Part shown: positions 1 through 25,093 of the stretch, piece after piece | Position numbering within the stretch: the first letter of the stretch is position 1 | Layout: the number at the start of each line of letters is the position of its first letter | Assembly: GCA_023079485.1 (NCBI GenBank) | Contig: CM041090.1 | Span: 31,584,874 to 31,648,873, forward strand | Origin: Archilochus colubris | Taxonomy: Eukaryota; Chordata; Aves; Apodiformes; Trochilidae | Length of the DNA: 64,000 nucleotides | Direction: 5' to 3' | The notes under the pieces: model-generated | The model's database searches: none | What the model was told of the DNA's origin: nothing | Seen by the model: the letters and a program-made list of their open reading frames with translations, nothing else | Made by a program: the position numbers and the translations under genes

Positions 1-1219
1 TAGTTGTACTAATGCTTGTCTGCAGAATGAGGCATACTTTAATTGAGCAAAGATAGTAGTTTTGGCTGTGTATTTTGACATAATTAAGGACTCACTTGCA
101 CACTGATGTAATGGACTGGTTGAAATGCTTAGCAAAAAGTTTTATCAGAAGATGAATAGTAAATAAGCCTATGCATCAAGATAAAACAATGATCCCTATA
201 TTGCAGTTCATGCATTTTTCAGCTGGGAACAAGGGCACTTTTCTCACCACAGTGTGGGAAGACAATTTGAACTGATTACTAGTTGCTCTTTTTTAGTGTT
301 GCTATATTAGCTTGTATACGAATGGCACAAAATTTAGCCAGTCATAAAACTTTGTCCATACATTAGTATGACATGTCTGGTAGGTCCTGGAGAAGTAATA
401 TGTAAAATACATAGCAATGTGATTAAAGGGGACTACTCAATCCTTGGCTTGTTATGTGGTTACTTAGAAGTTTCAGTACTGTTGTTGGCAACTGTTTAGG
501 CTTACCAAAACTTCTCTTATCACCTTGGTATCTATGGTGATATCAAACTTGTGACCCGTGATTATTTTAATTAAAGTGTTTAGTTTGAAACAGGAATGCT
601 TTGTTCTAGTTCAGATTAGCGTTCCAGATCTTCAGAATGGAATTATTTGTCTTTCTTCACATGTGAAAATAGGAACTGAACAAAGGCATTCTATTTTCTG
701 AAAGGTTTGAAGAAGTGTGTATAGTGGATACTTAATGTTGCTGTAGTGTGTTTTCTTTATACTGTCAAGTATCCCTCCTTATTTTCATTGAGATGTCCTG
801 TCATGGATTTAGAAAACTGTATGTAGTTAATCACGTTCTTCAAGTGAGACACTCCAATTTGTAGGAGGAAAATTTGTTTTTACGAAGTGGAATTTATTTG
901 TGCTTTTTCCTGGATTCAACTTGAGTCATCCTCTTTAGTGACTGCCTCCAGGCTGGGTACTGGTAGTGGTGGGGGAGGGGAAAGGATCACCAGAAATCAC
1001 TTTGTCAGATATTGCTTGCAAAAATTATTCTTAGATGCAGGAGCATCCATCAGATACTGGAATTTGGCTCCACCAAATGCTGGAATTTCAAGCAGCAGGG
1101 GCTTAATTTAGAGGGGGGTGGAAGTATTAGTGTAATTACATTTGCTTCTGGGTAGTGACTCTTGACCCTGTCAAGCTTTCAAATCTGAAATGAGTGTTGG
1201 CTTAAACTATTAATATTAA

Positions 1220-1421
1220 CATAGTCTCCAAGCTTAAGGCTGAATCGGCACAACCAAATTAAACATTGACCACAGATGTTAAACTGCTCAAGTACATTGT
1301 TCCTAGAGATGAAAAAGACAAAGATGCAGAAAAGTACGTGCATGGTTTGGAAATGATTCTTGATAATCTAAGAAGCCTGTACAGTGGAACCATACTTGGA
1401 AAGTCAGTGGGTTTGTGTTGA
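1220..1421 (+). pseudogene. coding-like relic in YY1 intron 1, unidentified
   Basis: One frame reads NIVSKLKAESAQPN, a stop, then about 50 open codons to TGA at 1419-1421, including LLKYIVPRDEKDKDAEKY and GLEMILDNLRSLYSG. The charged helical composition looks like real protein rather than chance reading of AT-rich intron. No start codon context or clear splice sites flank it. I do not recognise the parent. It may be a 5'-truncated retrocopy fragment in YY1 intron 1. Chance is not excluded. Confidence 0.35.
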
Positions 1422-4400
1422 TTTTCTGTACAGTTCATCGAAACCTCTAGAAATTTTTTAATGTCTTATAAAATAGAATTAGTTTTCTTTGACTTTATCA
1501 GATTGCAAGAGTCAGAAGAATAGTCATGTGCTTTCTGACCAGTTGTCTTACATAGTGTAAATGATAGATCATTTAGTTCATTTGTGGGCCTGTGTCAAGA
1601 AGGAACAAAATTCTTTGTGATGACAGATGGGTAATGAGATTCTTACATGAAATTTTTTCATAATGGAGGCAGAAAGTCATTGTCTGGTTCCTTTGAAATA
1701 TTAAGATGATAATTTATTTCTGATACTGGTTAAGATGGTAATAGGCTTTTGGTATCAATAAGTGTGTAGTCTGCCCTGACGGTTTTGCCAGCGAACTTTA
1801 GAGTATAAGGTAGATATTTTACTGCAGCTATTTTAAATAGCTTTTCAGTTTTGAAAGTAAAATATATGAATGAGGTTAATCACTTGGAATGTCTCAGTTG
1901 TTTTGTAGCCCACCTTCAAACTAAAATCTTCTGACTTGCTATTGGATCCTTCCTTGAGAGGTCCATGTCACTTGTATGGTGATGATGCAGAAGCTCATAG
2001 TGTTCTGTCAGTGTCTCACAAATGTTGAAGTCAGATGATTACTATTGATATATGCAGTGGTTTTCTCAGTTCATGTCTCAGTGGTGTGAAAGAAGAGATG
2101 GGTCACACGAGGAAAGAAAAACCTGTTCTCCATCTGTGTGCAAGGCACATTGGAGGGAAAGTAACCTAGCAGCCAGTTAGCTTGAAAAATGAAATGCTGT
2201 GCAAAATGGAATATAATGTTCAGGTGCATCTGCTAAATAACTGTATTATAAATAACTATTATTTAACAAGCTAATTATGGTTCTTTTCTTCCAAACATGT
2301 CCAGTGAACTAATTCGCCCGAGGAGATTGCAATGTGGTAGCAGTATCCCAGCTGTTACCACAGAGCCTTGATGCTGCAGAGTTGCTGAACACATCCATTA
2401 TGATGCAATTGATTTCAGCTGTTCCTAAACTCAAATGTGTTTAACCAGGTGATCATAAAAAGAAAATTTGAGCTTGAATGTTGTTCATCCTTTTAGTTGC
2501 GAAGCAGAACGTTATTTCACTTGGTACTTTGGGGAGCAAGGTACAGAATGAGGTCTTACTGCTTTGCTTGCAAGGGAACCTTCTGAGTTCCCTTTTGTAT
2601 CTCTTTTTTTTTTCCACAGGGGAAAACTGATAGAATAATGTTGTGTTCTCCCAGCTTTGTAATAGAGGAGGAGAGTGGCTCAGAGAATTAGTGATACAGA
2701 AGTAGAGTATGATGGCTAAAATCAAGAGTAACAGAAATACTGACAGGGCTTCTTTGGTTGAGAGCTAAGGGGGTCATTCTGTAAAGCTGAGAAGTTGCAG
2801 AGATGTCATCTGGAGCTAGCTACTATTCTAGAAATGCATGCAGTAACAGAGTTCTGAGGTGGATGGGTTTTCTGAGCAACAGAAGGGCTGCAAGAGAAAC
2901 AGAGAGAATGGCAATAAGAGCAAAAACCTTTTGCTCTTATTCAGTGAAGTCTTGGGAAAAAGAGTCTACCATGTTGTGCCATTGCTGTGTTGCATGGGGT
3001 CTGCATTTTATCCCAGTTATCTGGCCTGTTACTTCAGCTGGTACTTGGACTTGGTGCTCTTAAAACTTCTGGTAGAAATGTAGGTTAAGTGGTAGTCAAA
3101 GGATATGGCTGGCCAAAATGCTGAACTTTCAGTGATCTAGGTACAGAACTGTTTGTTTGACTTACTTGCTTTGAAGTGCAGAAGTGAGTCCAGTTCAAGA
3201 TGCATATTGCTTATATATATATACAGGGCATGAGAAAAGTGCAGATGGAGGGACACTGAACATGAAGATTTATTTGGGTGTGTCCTGAGCAGGTATTTAG
3301 AAAAGCCCAGTTTAGACTGAGTATCTGACTTAATGTGATTTGGCTTGGAAGGATCTTGGGGGTTTATCTGTGGTACCTCTAATGAATAAATTTGTATTTT
3401 AGAGTTTTTTAAGACTGATATTGGGCATAGCTATTGCAGTGGCTGGTAGTGTTTGTTTTTGTGAAGAGAAAGTGATTAACTAATTGACATGCATTTGAAT
3501 CTTCAGTATCTTTCGGAAGAGGAGACTGAAATCATGTTCCAAGTTCCTTACAGAAAGCTGTCCTAGATCTGTAAGGATAGTGTTAAATGCACAGATGCAG
3601 AATGCCATTTATTTGGGTCTGCTGCACTCTCAGGTAGTTTTAGGGGACAAAACAAAGCAAATCAAGATAGTATATAGCAGTTAATTTCCTTTCCTGACAG
3701 GCTCTGTGGCTCTGTCCATGTTTAGCTTGAATGGGTGGCATCCATCTTAGCATGGCATGGAGTTACTGTGCTTGACTTAAACAGTACTTCTTCAGAAGTG
3801 TCACTAAAATTTCAGGGTCAAGTCTCTGTGTTTTACTTTGCTTTAGATACAGTATGTTGGATTCTTTGCTCCATGAGAAGAAAAGGGGAAAGTAATTTGT
3901 ATGTAGTGAGCACCAGGACTTTCTTGCAGGCAGGAAGCATCAAGCATTCAACTTTCTTTGCAATGACAGTATCAGTTAATGTGTCAGCCTGAGTGAAAGC
4001 TTGCTTGGACTTCAGACTCCAAACTTTGAGCTGCCTAGTTCAGGTTGGTAGGGGATCACAAATAAACATGTTTTGAATTTCTCTATAGAGGACAATGGTA
4101 AAGTTCTTCCAAACAAGCCTGGGGTGTTTTTTGTTTTATCATAGTGTGGTCTGTAACTCGGGTGGTCTGGATACTAAAGAGCTACTGAGGTCTGCTACTG
4201 CTTTTATAAAACTATTGACTTTTGGTGTGAGCAAACTCCTCTATCTTGAACAACACTAGCATTATGTAGTACTTAAGGTAATGGTTTGTACGTTTTTGTT
4301 TTAGGCTGTTTTTATTGAAATTAGCTTTTGAAACTGCAGGCATGTGCTGCTGTGGAGATGCATTTTTTGGTGTAGGGAAATTAGATTGTTTTTATTTTTA

Positions 4401-5632
4401 CATAACTGTCAGTGTATTAAGGGATACTTTATCTTACTTTCTGTTGTATCAAAGCAATATGTTCATAGTTTTTTATATTTTATTCCAATAGCATGCATGT
4501 GGAATTGAATAGCTGTGGAATTGATCCCTGTTGGCAGGCTTTTGGGAAGTAAAGGCACCAAAGGCGGACCTCTCGGTTTGACTCTGAAATAGCAAGAAAG
4601 CATTGTAGAATCATGAGCCTTTAAGCTAAAGAAGAAAAGAAGGTTTTAAGGAATGTATACAAAATTTCCCTATTAACTAATGAGGCAGGGAATGAAAACT
4701 TGTTTCTGTTATTAATATCATCAAACAGTCAAGCTATGAGTTCTGGGTGGCTGTTGAAATGGCTACATTGGAGCCAGCTGGCCTTGTTTTAATGTACAGC
4801 ATGTAAAAAAGCATTCTGGCTTTCCCAGAAGTTCTGTGCTCTTCTGAGCTTCATTATGTCTTTTCTGCTTGTGTAGGCATTGCTAAATATCTTTTCACAG
4901 TCCTCTGTTGGGAAGAACAATAATTTCCAAACTGGAGGTCTATTGACTTGAGTTCGTAACTCCTATGGGTACTGTAAAACTTTCCATATAATCTTGCTTA
5001 AGGTAAATTGGTTTTCTTTAGGTGAGTGGAAAACTAGGTTAGTGTAAAAAATTGTCCAAAGAGTCAATTTTGTAGTTTCTTTCCAGTTTGATGCTGCAGA
5101 TAGTGTATTCTTATGAACATTTCTGTCTTCGCAGTGTTTGAGCCTATGTTCCTCTTTCATCATGGAACATATCCATGCTATTTGATCTGGTAGATCAAAT
5201 TAAACCCCAAACTAGCAGTAACATTTCTAGATATAGCTCAGTGGCGAACACTAAAAGCAGGCATTACAAATTGAACAGAAATTTGTCCTTAGTATATTTT
5301 TTTTTATTTGCATATGTCTTGTCTTTTTTAACCTATATTACTGAGTAATGAATAAGGTTACTTCCTGCATTTCTGTTTAGAAAAAGAAGAAAAACACTGG
5401 TTAATTTGTTTTCTGCCTTTTTTTTTTTTTTTTAAATTGGGGAAATACTATTTCTGTCCTAAACTCTTGTATTTCCATTCCTTAAACACTGTCTGTGAAA
5501 TAAAACTTCCTGTTGTTGTTGTAAAGCCTCTTGTATACAAAGGGATTTGCAGAAGTTGCTCCCCACACCCAGAGAGGAAGTAGTGGTGTAGTGGCAAGTT
5601 TATTACCATTTAGCTGAGTAGTTAAAACCATC

Positions 5633-5706
5633 TAGATGATATTTAACGTCCCTTCCAACCCAAACCATTCTATGATTGTATGATAACATTCTATGATTGT
5701 GTGATA
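5633..5706 (+). repeat. CR1 LINE 3' tail
   Basis: CR1-like end: GATGATATTTAACGTCCCTT and CCAACC, followed by ATTCTATGATTGT repeated. This matches the usual avian CR1 3' terminus in + orientation; only the extreme 3' end survives. Confidence 0.6.
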
Positions 5707-6675
5707 AATACATCTGTTGTTCTATGTGTATTTGAGGGTGGATAACAGGATTAGTGCTGTGCTTTTCTTCCTGCTGGTGTGAACACTGCAGTGCAGAACA
5801 TAGGAGGATGTTTTCTTTCTTTGTCTTCTTTGTGTCTCTGATTTCTGTTATAAAATAGCAAGAGAAGAGAAAAAAAACATAGTGTCTTGGCATATTCTAA
5901 GGTGAGTAGACAGAAACAGCAGGTCTTCTACCTGATTTCACTGCAGTTCTTGAGTACAGATCTATTAGAGGAGTTCTAGAGCAGATAAAATATCAGTATC
6001 TTAACAAAGCTCTGGAGGATCCTTATCTATTGTTTACATAGCAGTGTGGGAAAGAGCTTAGAATGGCCTCTTGCCACTGAAAGAAGAAGCCCCCTTGGGA
6101 GGCAGACATGCTATTTAGTTTTTTGCTTTCTTTCAGACTTGTCTGCAAGTGCTGAAAAACTTATTTTTATGGGCATGGTGCTGAAGCCCATTAGCAGTTT
6201 TAAAATTTCTTGTCCCTCCATGACACTTCTGTTGGGAGGACCAGGGAGTATGAAGACTCTGAAGTAAAGATCAGTAGCCCCAACATCTTAGGGAAAGTAT
6301 CTGCTACTCCTGATACAGGCTTGCTTTGTTACTGACTACTTTTGACATCTAAAGTGGGTATGGCAAATCTTAGCCCTGAAGAAATTAAGAGTATTAATAA
6401 TTTAGGCATTGTTTCATGAAAAGTGCATTACCTTTCAAACACAGCAACATTCCTTATTGGTGCGTAAGCAGATAGGCAACTTCTGGTTTTGTTTTTTCCC
6501 TCACCCACTGTGTGCATTCTGCGTTCATTATGCTGTAATTGAATGGATCTATTTCTGCTCTTTACAACTAGCATGGAAATATGGAAATGCAGGATATTGT
6601 TTTAAATGTGCCGTAATAGCGAATTTGTTGCAGCCTTATAATTGAAATGCTATTTTGATTTTTAGTATGTATTGA

Positions 6676-19312
<12,637 letters not shown>

Positions 19313-20294
19313 AAGTTGGAGGAGAAAGTTCTTGAACGAACTCAAAGCATCTTACAGGAGTATGAATTGGAAATAAATATGCCTCCTCTTTGTATATTGT
19401 TTCTAGGAAAGAATTTTAAAAAAGAACCCTACAACCTAAAGGACATGTTTTGATAAGTAGTAAATAAAAAGCAAAAAAGAAACCCAGAAAAAACTTTAAG
19501 GTAACATTGCTAAGATGCTCTACCTTGCTCTATGATCCCGTTTCAAGAACACGGTGTTTTGTAAAGTGTGGCCCCAACTGGAGGGGTCTGTTCATGAACT
19601 TGCATCAAAAAAAAGACAATTCTTTATACAACAGTGCTAAAATTGGACTTCTTTTCACATTCTTATAAATATGAAGCTCACCTGTTGCTTACAATTTTTT
19701 TAATTTTGTATTTTCCAAGTGTGCATATTGTACACTTTTTGGGGATATGCGTGGTAATGCTATGTGTGACTTTTCAGGAGGTTGATAACTTGGTTGGGGT
19801 AGATTTTCTTTAAAAGAATGGGCAGTTACATGCATACTTCAAAAGTATTTTCCTGTAAAGAAAAAAAGTTATATAGGTTTTGTTTGCTATCCTAATTTTG
19901 GTTGTATTCTTTGATGTTAACACATTTTGTATAATTGTATCGTATAGCTGTAATGAAATCATGTAGTATCAAATATTAGATGTGATTTAATAGTGTTAAT
20001 CAATTTAAACCCATTTTAGTCACTTTTTTTGGAGAAATACTGCCAGATGCTGTTCAGTGTAATTTTTTTGCCTGGTCAGTTACAGAAAGTGGTGCTCAGT
20101 TGTAGAATGTATTGTACAGGCACTGACCTGATTAACACCTGATAATATGTACATCCCGTGTAATAGAAAGGGCAACAATAAAACAGTGGTCCTAAAGAAA
20201 GAATATGGCAGAAAATTATCTGTAGCACAGTTTATTTTCTCTTGTTGTCCAGAGCAATCCTAATTCCTCCTGACTTCTCAGAAACTGGAAGCTA

Positions 20295-20300
20295 AATAAA
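20295..20300 (+). terminator. YY1: candidate YY1 polyadenylation signal AATAAA
   Basis: Canonical hexamer 0.98 kb after the stop codon, with another at 20177-20182. Which one is used cannot be told from sequence. Confidence 0.35.
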
Positions 20301-21178
20301 GTGAAGTTTCCTTTATTTTGCATTCAGTTACGATGATTTGTGATGAAATTGCATAATACCCCATCAGGTGGTATTTGAAAATGGAATCGGTGACTGTAAT
20401 TCTGTTTTTAAGTGATGTAGGCTTCCATTAACTGGAAGAGTGGATTTGGAGGTTTGGCAGTGTAGTGGTGAATTTTCAGTGCCTGGACAGCAGCTAGGTA
20501 AAGCAGTACAGTAAATAGTTAAATGGGCACCTTTGTTTAGTCAAGGTGAGGAATCTTGGAGGTTTAAATGCAATAACAATAGAAAGTGGGAGAATAGTAG
20601 GGTTTGAGTGGTCATACTGGAAAAAAGAAAATTGTCTTTTTCTTTTGGCTATCTTATTTGACTGAGTATAATGATGAAAATTCTTGGGACCTCGTTGGAC
20701 AGTTTTACTTCAAAATAGGAACTTGAAGTTCTCAAAGAACTTGATGGAGTTTTAATGGTCTAACTAAAAGTGGCTACTACTCATTTGTTCAAGCATTCAA
20801 AATAAGAAATTTGCAGCTACTCTAGTAAAATGTGACACATTAATAAACATAAGAATATGCACAGAAATGCATAAGTTATTTTTTTAGAGGGATGTGACAT
20901 ATTTTAATATAGTAAAAACTGTTGTTGATCTTTTTCTGAATTCTGTTCTTCAAGGTTCAAAATATTTTTCATTGCTAATATTGTAAAACTTACTTTTGAG
21001 TCCAGTTTTGGTGGTAGTGAAAAAAGCAAGGGTAATAAAAAAAGTACATTTTAAGAGCAAGGCAATTTTCATCCATACATAAGTTGATCTGAACACTGCA
21101 GCTTTAGTCAGGTTATTAGGGGTAGAAAGAAAAATGGGGCATTTAATTGTAAAGTATGCATTAGAATTTTGGCAGGTT

Positions 21179-21234
21179 TGTTTTGGGTTTTTTTGTTTTT
21201 TGTTTTTTTTGTTTTTTGTTTTTTTTTCTTTTTG
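21179..21234 (+). repeat. T-rich (TTTTTTG)n low-complexity tract
   Basis: Runs of T interrupted by single or triple G. This may be a decayed homopolymer. Confidence 0.7.
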
Positions 21235-24200
21235 TATAAGCAGTTCTTGAACAGGACAATATATTGAAACTTGTATAGTTAAATTAAATTCTGTATACAG
21301 TTAAAATAGTGTCTATTCTTTTTTGGACAGAAATAAAATTAGTTCAGTCTAGTTCTAATTGACCTTATTTTTTCTTAAACAGCATATATGATGGTGTTAG
21401 GCTTGTGCAGAAAGTTACTTTCCTGTGTCATAAAGTGGTACCGGTTTTATTAAATTGCAAGGTAAAGAGGTTCCTTGATGGTGTCAGTACTACATTCTTG
21501 AACATACATTTGAGACTAAATTATTTATGTTAAATACTGATTTGAGGATTAACTGGGAATTTAAACTTGCATTGCCCCTAGTTATATTGCATCTAACTGT
21601 GGAGAAAGATTAGAAATGCTTTCACTTAGGCCTCAAATCAGTAGCATTCAATACACTCCTGAGTGTAAGTAGCAACACTTAGTTGCATGAAAGATCTTGC
21701 TTTGTAACTAGTTAATTCCATATTATGTATGAATAAATATTTGCATTAAGCAGCTTCTCAAGTTGTTTAAGCTTGTAAAGTATAGTTGGCACATCTTGTT
21801 CTTAAACATCATGCTTAGTTGATTGCAGAGTTCTTACGGATTTTCAGTGAAGAAGTTGCAAGTTTTGAGAATAGCAGCAAAATGACTTTGAAACAACCAT
21901 TGCCAGCTTACTATCAGCAAGTTCCTGCATTACCACCAGTTCGTGAGCATGTTCAGGTAAGTAGAGGACAGTCTGAGGGGTGGGGGAGAAATGTAGCCAG
22001 TGATTTTTAAGCTAGTTAAAGATTTTAAGTGCATACTCATGGCTGTTCTACCACTCATTTGATCTAACATTTCATATTGCTTTATGTGCTTCTCTTGCTG
22101 TCAGAATGGAAGAAGACAAATTCTGTAGTGCTGTATCTTTTGGACTTAGAACATTTTTAAAAGGTACAACTGACTATAGACTTTTCCAGCTGTGTCTGTT
22201 TGTTGTCTGCCACGCCTGCTTGAAATGCAGGACAGTCTGAACTGAAATACCTATGACTTCTGAAGACTTTTTCTTTAAAAGATTATAGGAGCCAAGGTAC
22301 AGATATGAAACCCTAGGTGAATAAATTCTTAGTGAAACAGAACTGAGAACTCCTTCTTCTCTTGCCAGAACAACTGCTGAACTTATACTTGACTTAAATT
22401 GACCCCTTTTGAAGAGGTCCACTCTTTAACTGAAGTAGTGCAATATTTTTCCACCTGCAGTGGCCACACATTTTCAATTTAGAAAGCTGAATACTAAATA
22501 CATTTTATTAACTTAGTGTGTGTCATCAGTAATGTAGTTTTAAAGGTAGGCAGAAATCCTTCTGTTTGCTAATTCCACAGTAAGTAAAAAGCAGAAGACA
22601 CAGTTAACAGAAATGGCAAAATTGCCAAAATTTTAAAGTGTCTGGAAAAGTTATTTTCAAGTGCTAGATGAAGAGCAATGGCAATGACAAAAAAAAAGGT
22701 GTTGCCACTTGGGCATGACCTGCCGTAAAGGTGCTCACAGGATACTTTATGGGTGCATACCATAAAAAGAAAAAATACTCATCTTTCTATTCTGTTAAGA
22801 TGGACAAACTTGAGGATGGTATGTGCTGAACAGCATTCTTCAAAATACAGTTCCTTGATGCCTTGAAGATACGGAGAAGAATCGGGATTTTTGTTGGGCC
22901 TGCTACAAAAATATGTCTGGGAAGTCTAACCAGTGAGGTGGTACCGCTTGCTGACCTTGGTTTATCCAGTTCTATAATGAATGGCAGTTTTGATCTGCAC
23001 AGCACCTTTCATGTCTGTTACAGTGGCTTGACAGGAGGAGGGAAGTAAACAATGTTTCTGTTGCCATTAAAATTTGCCTACTCAGTAACTGCAGTAACGT
23101 TTCTGTGTTGCCTAAAGCAATGGAGAAAGCAAAAGTACTTCAGAAAGTCAAGAACTTGACGGGAGATTTAAAAATAATCTTGTTTATGCATTTTGCATAT
23201 GGGAATAAAACTAAAAGCTAGACTTTGGATCAGTACTCTTATTGATAGCTTTGTAAACAGAATAGCTAAAATGCTGCACTTTCCTTGGTAGGAGTGAGAA
23301 GGTTTATAATATCAGCCTGATTTGGCACTCCCAGGGCAAAAGAATGGGAGTTTTACATGGGGAAGAGGCTGTGGAAGAGGTTTTTTTGGTTTTTGTTTTT
23401 TCTTTTTTCTAGTAGAAAAGCTTTAAGACCAGATGATGATTGGATACTATTCCTTCTCCTGCAGGTTAAGGTGTGATCCCTCTTGTGAGCTGCTGTTCTC
23501 ACCAGGCTCTTCTGTAAACTGGAAGTTCTCTTCAGGAGCAAGCCTGAACTTCTGTAGAAATGTTAGTTAATTTTAATTTGGGGAGGGAGGAGTAGAGACA
23601 CGAGTCTTAAGAGGTCCTTGCAGGACTTCTAGATGTAGCTTGTAGTTTTAAGTGTGGTTTTGCTCTAATGGGTCTGATATGTGGTAGCATCTATGTCGGG
23701 TTTTTATTTCAGTCTGTACAGATACTCTTGAATAATAGATTGCCATCAGATTCATTGCCAGGCAGTGAATTACCAGTTTGTACAGCATGACCAACAGACA
23801 GAGTAGCAAAGTCTCAGGGTGTCTCTATGAGGCCAGGTGCACACAGGGTATCCTGTGATGTGCAGTAGACCTTGACAGATGTGGAATGTGCTGGTGTCAA
23901 AGAGCAAGTTTCTCACCCACCAGGGCAGGTGAATAAGTACAACTGTGCTGACTTCTGAGAGTCACAAGTACCAAAAGACAATAAAAATGAGATTGTAAAT
24001 AAAAACTGTTGTGTGATGTGGGTCATGTTTTTAAGGGATCCTTGCAAACAGTATTTGTTAAAGGTACAGTTAAAGATAATCTTTAAAGTGGAAATCTAAT
24101 GACGTGCATTCTTAATGAACATGGTTTCAATTATAAGTGGCTGTTTTGGCTAGCCTAATAGACATGTAAAACACCAATGTTTCACTCCACAAGAAGTCTA

Positions 24201-24991
24201 AGCTCACCTGAGGCAGTTAGGGCCTTGCCATTTGACTTCATTGTGTTGATGCTTGTAATGATTTCAAGGCCATTACAGGGACTGCAGGACAGATGCTGCA
24301 TCAGAGAGGCCTGCATTGCAGCTCTTCAGAGAATCATAAGTTCTCTAGAGCTCGCCCACATTAAAAGTTGTATTTTGGAGGCATGTTGATTGAATATCAG
24401 GTCTATTTTTGAGTTAATAGATCATAGAGCAGATGAAAACTGAGGCATAAAAGGGACGTCTTGTTAAATAGTTAAAAATTCACATACTAAAAAGATGGGT
24501 GACTGGATATGGCCTAATATATTTCAGCTAAAGCACATCTCAGCAATCAATTGTGAGGCAGATCTGTAGAAAATGCTGTGTTAGCTTGTATGTGGAATGA
24601 TTTAAAGGCTCATGAGGTCAGGTGTGCTTCAGAGCTGCAAGAAGCTTGCTGAGGACACATTGCCGATTTGTCAAGTTTTGACTTCCTCAGACATGGGGGC
24701 ATCATGCAGCTTATGTTTTTACTTATTTTTCAACAGTTTCCCTTTTTTCTCAGCAAAACAAAGGTTTTGGCCTTTGCATATAGAGTTAATCAGACTTTAG
24801 TATTAACTGGTGCTCTGACTGAACCTCCAGTGGTTTTGTATGAAACCAATGACTCCATAGGTTGAAAGAGCATACAAATGTTTGTGGTTTGGAAATGGAT
24901 TGTAAAGAAAAACATGTCAGGAGTTTCAGGTTTTGCTGTTTTGTGGTTTTGTTTCTGTATTTGTTTGTTTTTATTCTTTCCTCCTGTATAG

Positions 24992-25093
24992 TTTACAGAT
25001 AGGGAATTTCATCTTGACTTTCCAGAGCACAAAATGAAAATGTACTGTTCTGAACTGTCAGGGAAGCAGGTATCTGCCTGGAGGAAATTAAGA
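24992..25093 (+). CDS. candidate internal exon of the unidentified gene
   Basis: Pyrimidine-rich acceptor (TTCTTTCCTCCTGTATAG) and consensus donor AGA|GTAAGA enclose 34 phase-0 codons with no stop. Sequence elements include DREFHLDFPEHKMKMY and VSAWRKLR. This is the best single exon candidate between YY1 and SLC25A29. It could still be chance. Confidence 0.4.

Larger units (their letters stand above)
19313..21350 (+). other. YY1: YY1 3' UTR (end uncertain)
   Basis: AT-rich sequence after the YY1 stop. AATAAA signals occur at 19372, 19463, 20177, 20295 and 21332 (and 21732 beyond), so alternative polyadenylation is possible. The pair at 20177/20295 and the one at 21332 are the most plausible distal ends. 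A T-rich tract with interspersed G occupies 21179-21234. Confidence 0.5.

Noticed and set aside
22787..23048. Antiparallel open frames on both strands downstream of YY1
   Set aside because: No splice sites or recognisable family; most likely chance.
24177..24389. 70-codon + strand ORF (contains GLQDRCCIREACIAALQRII) as an extra exon of the unknown gene
   Set aside because: An acceptor-like CATTACAG precedes part of it, but there is no consensus donor and the reading has no support.
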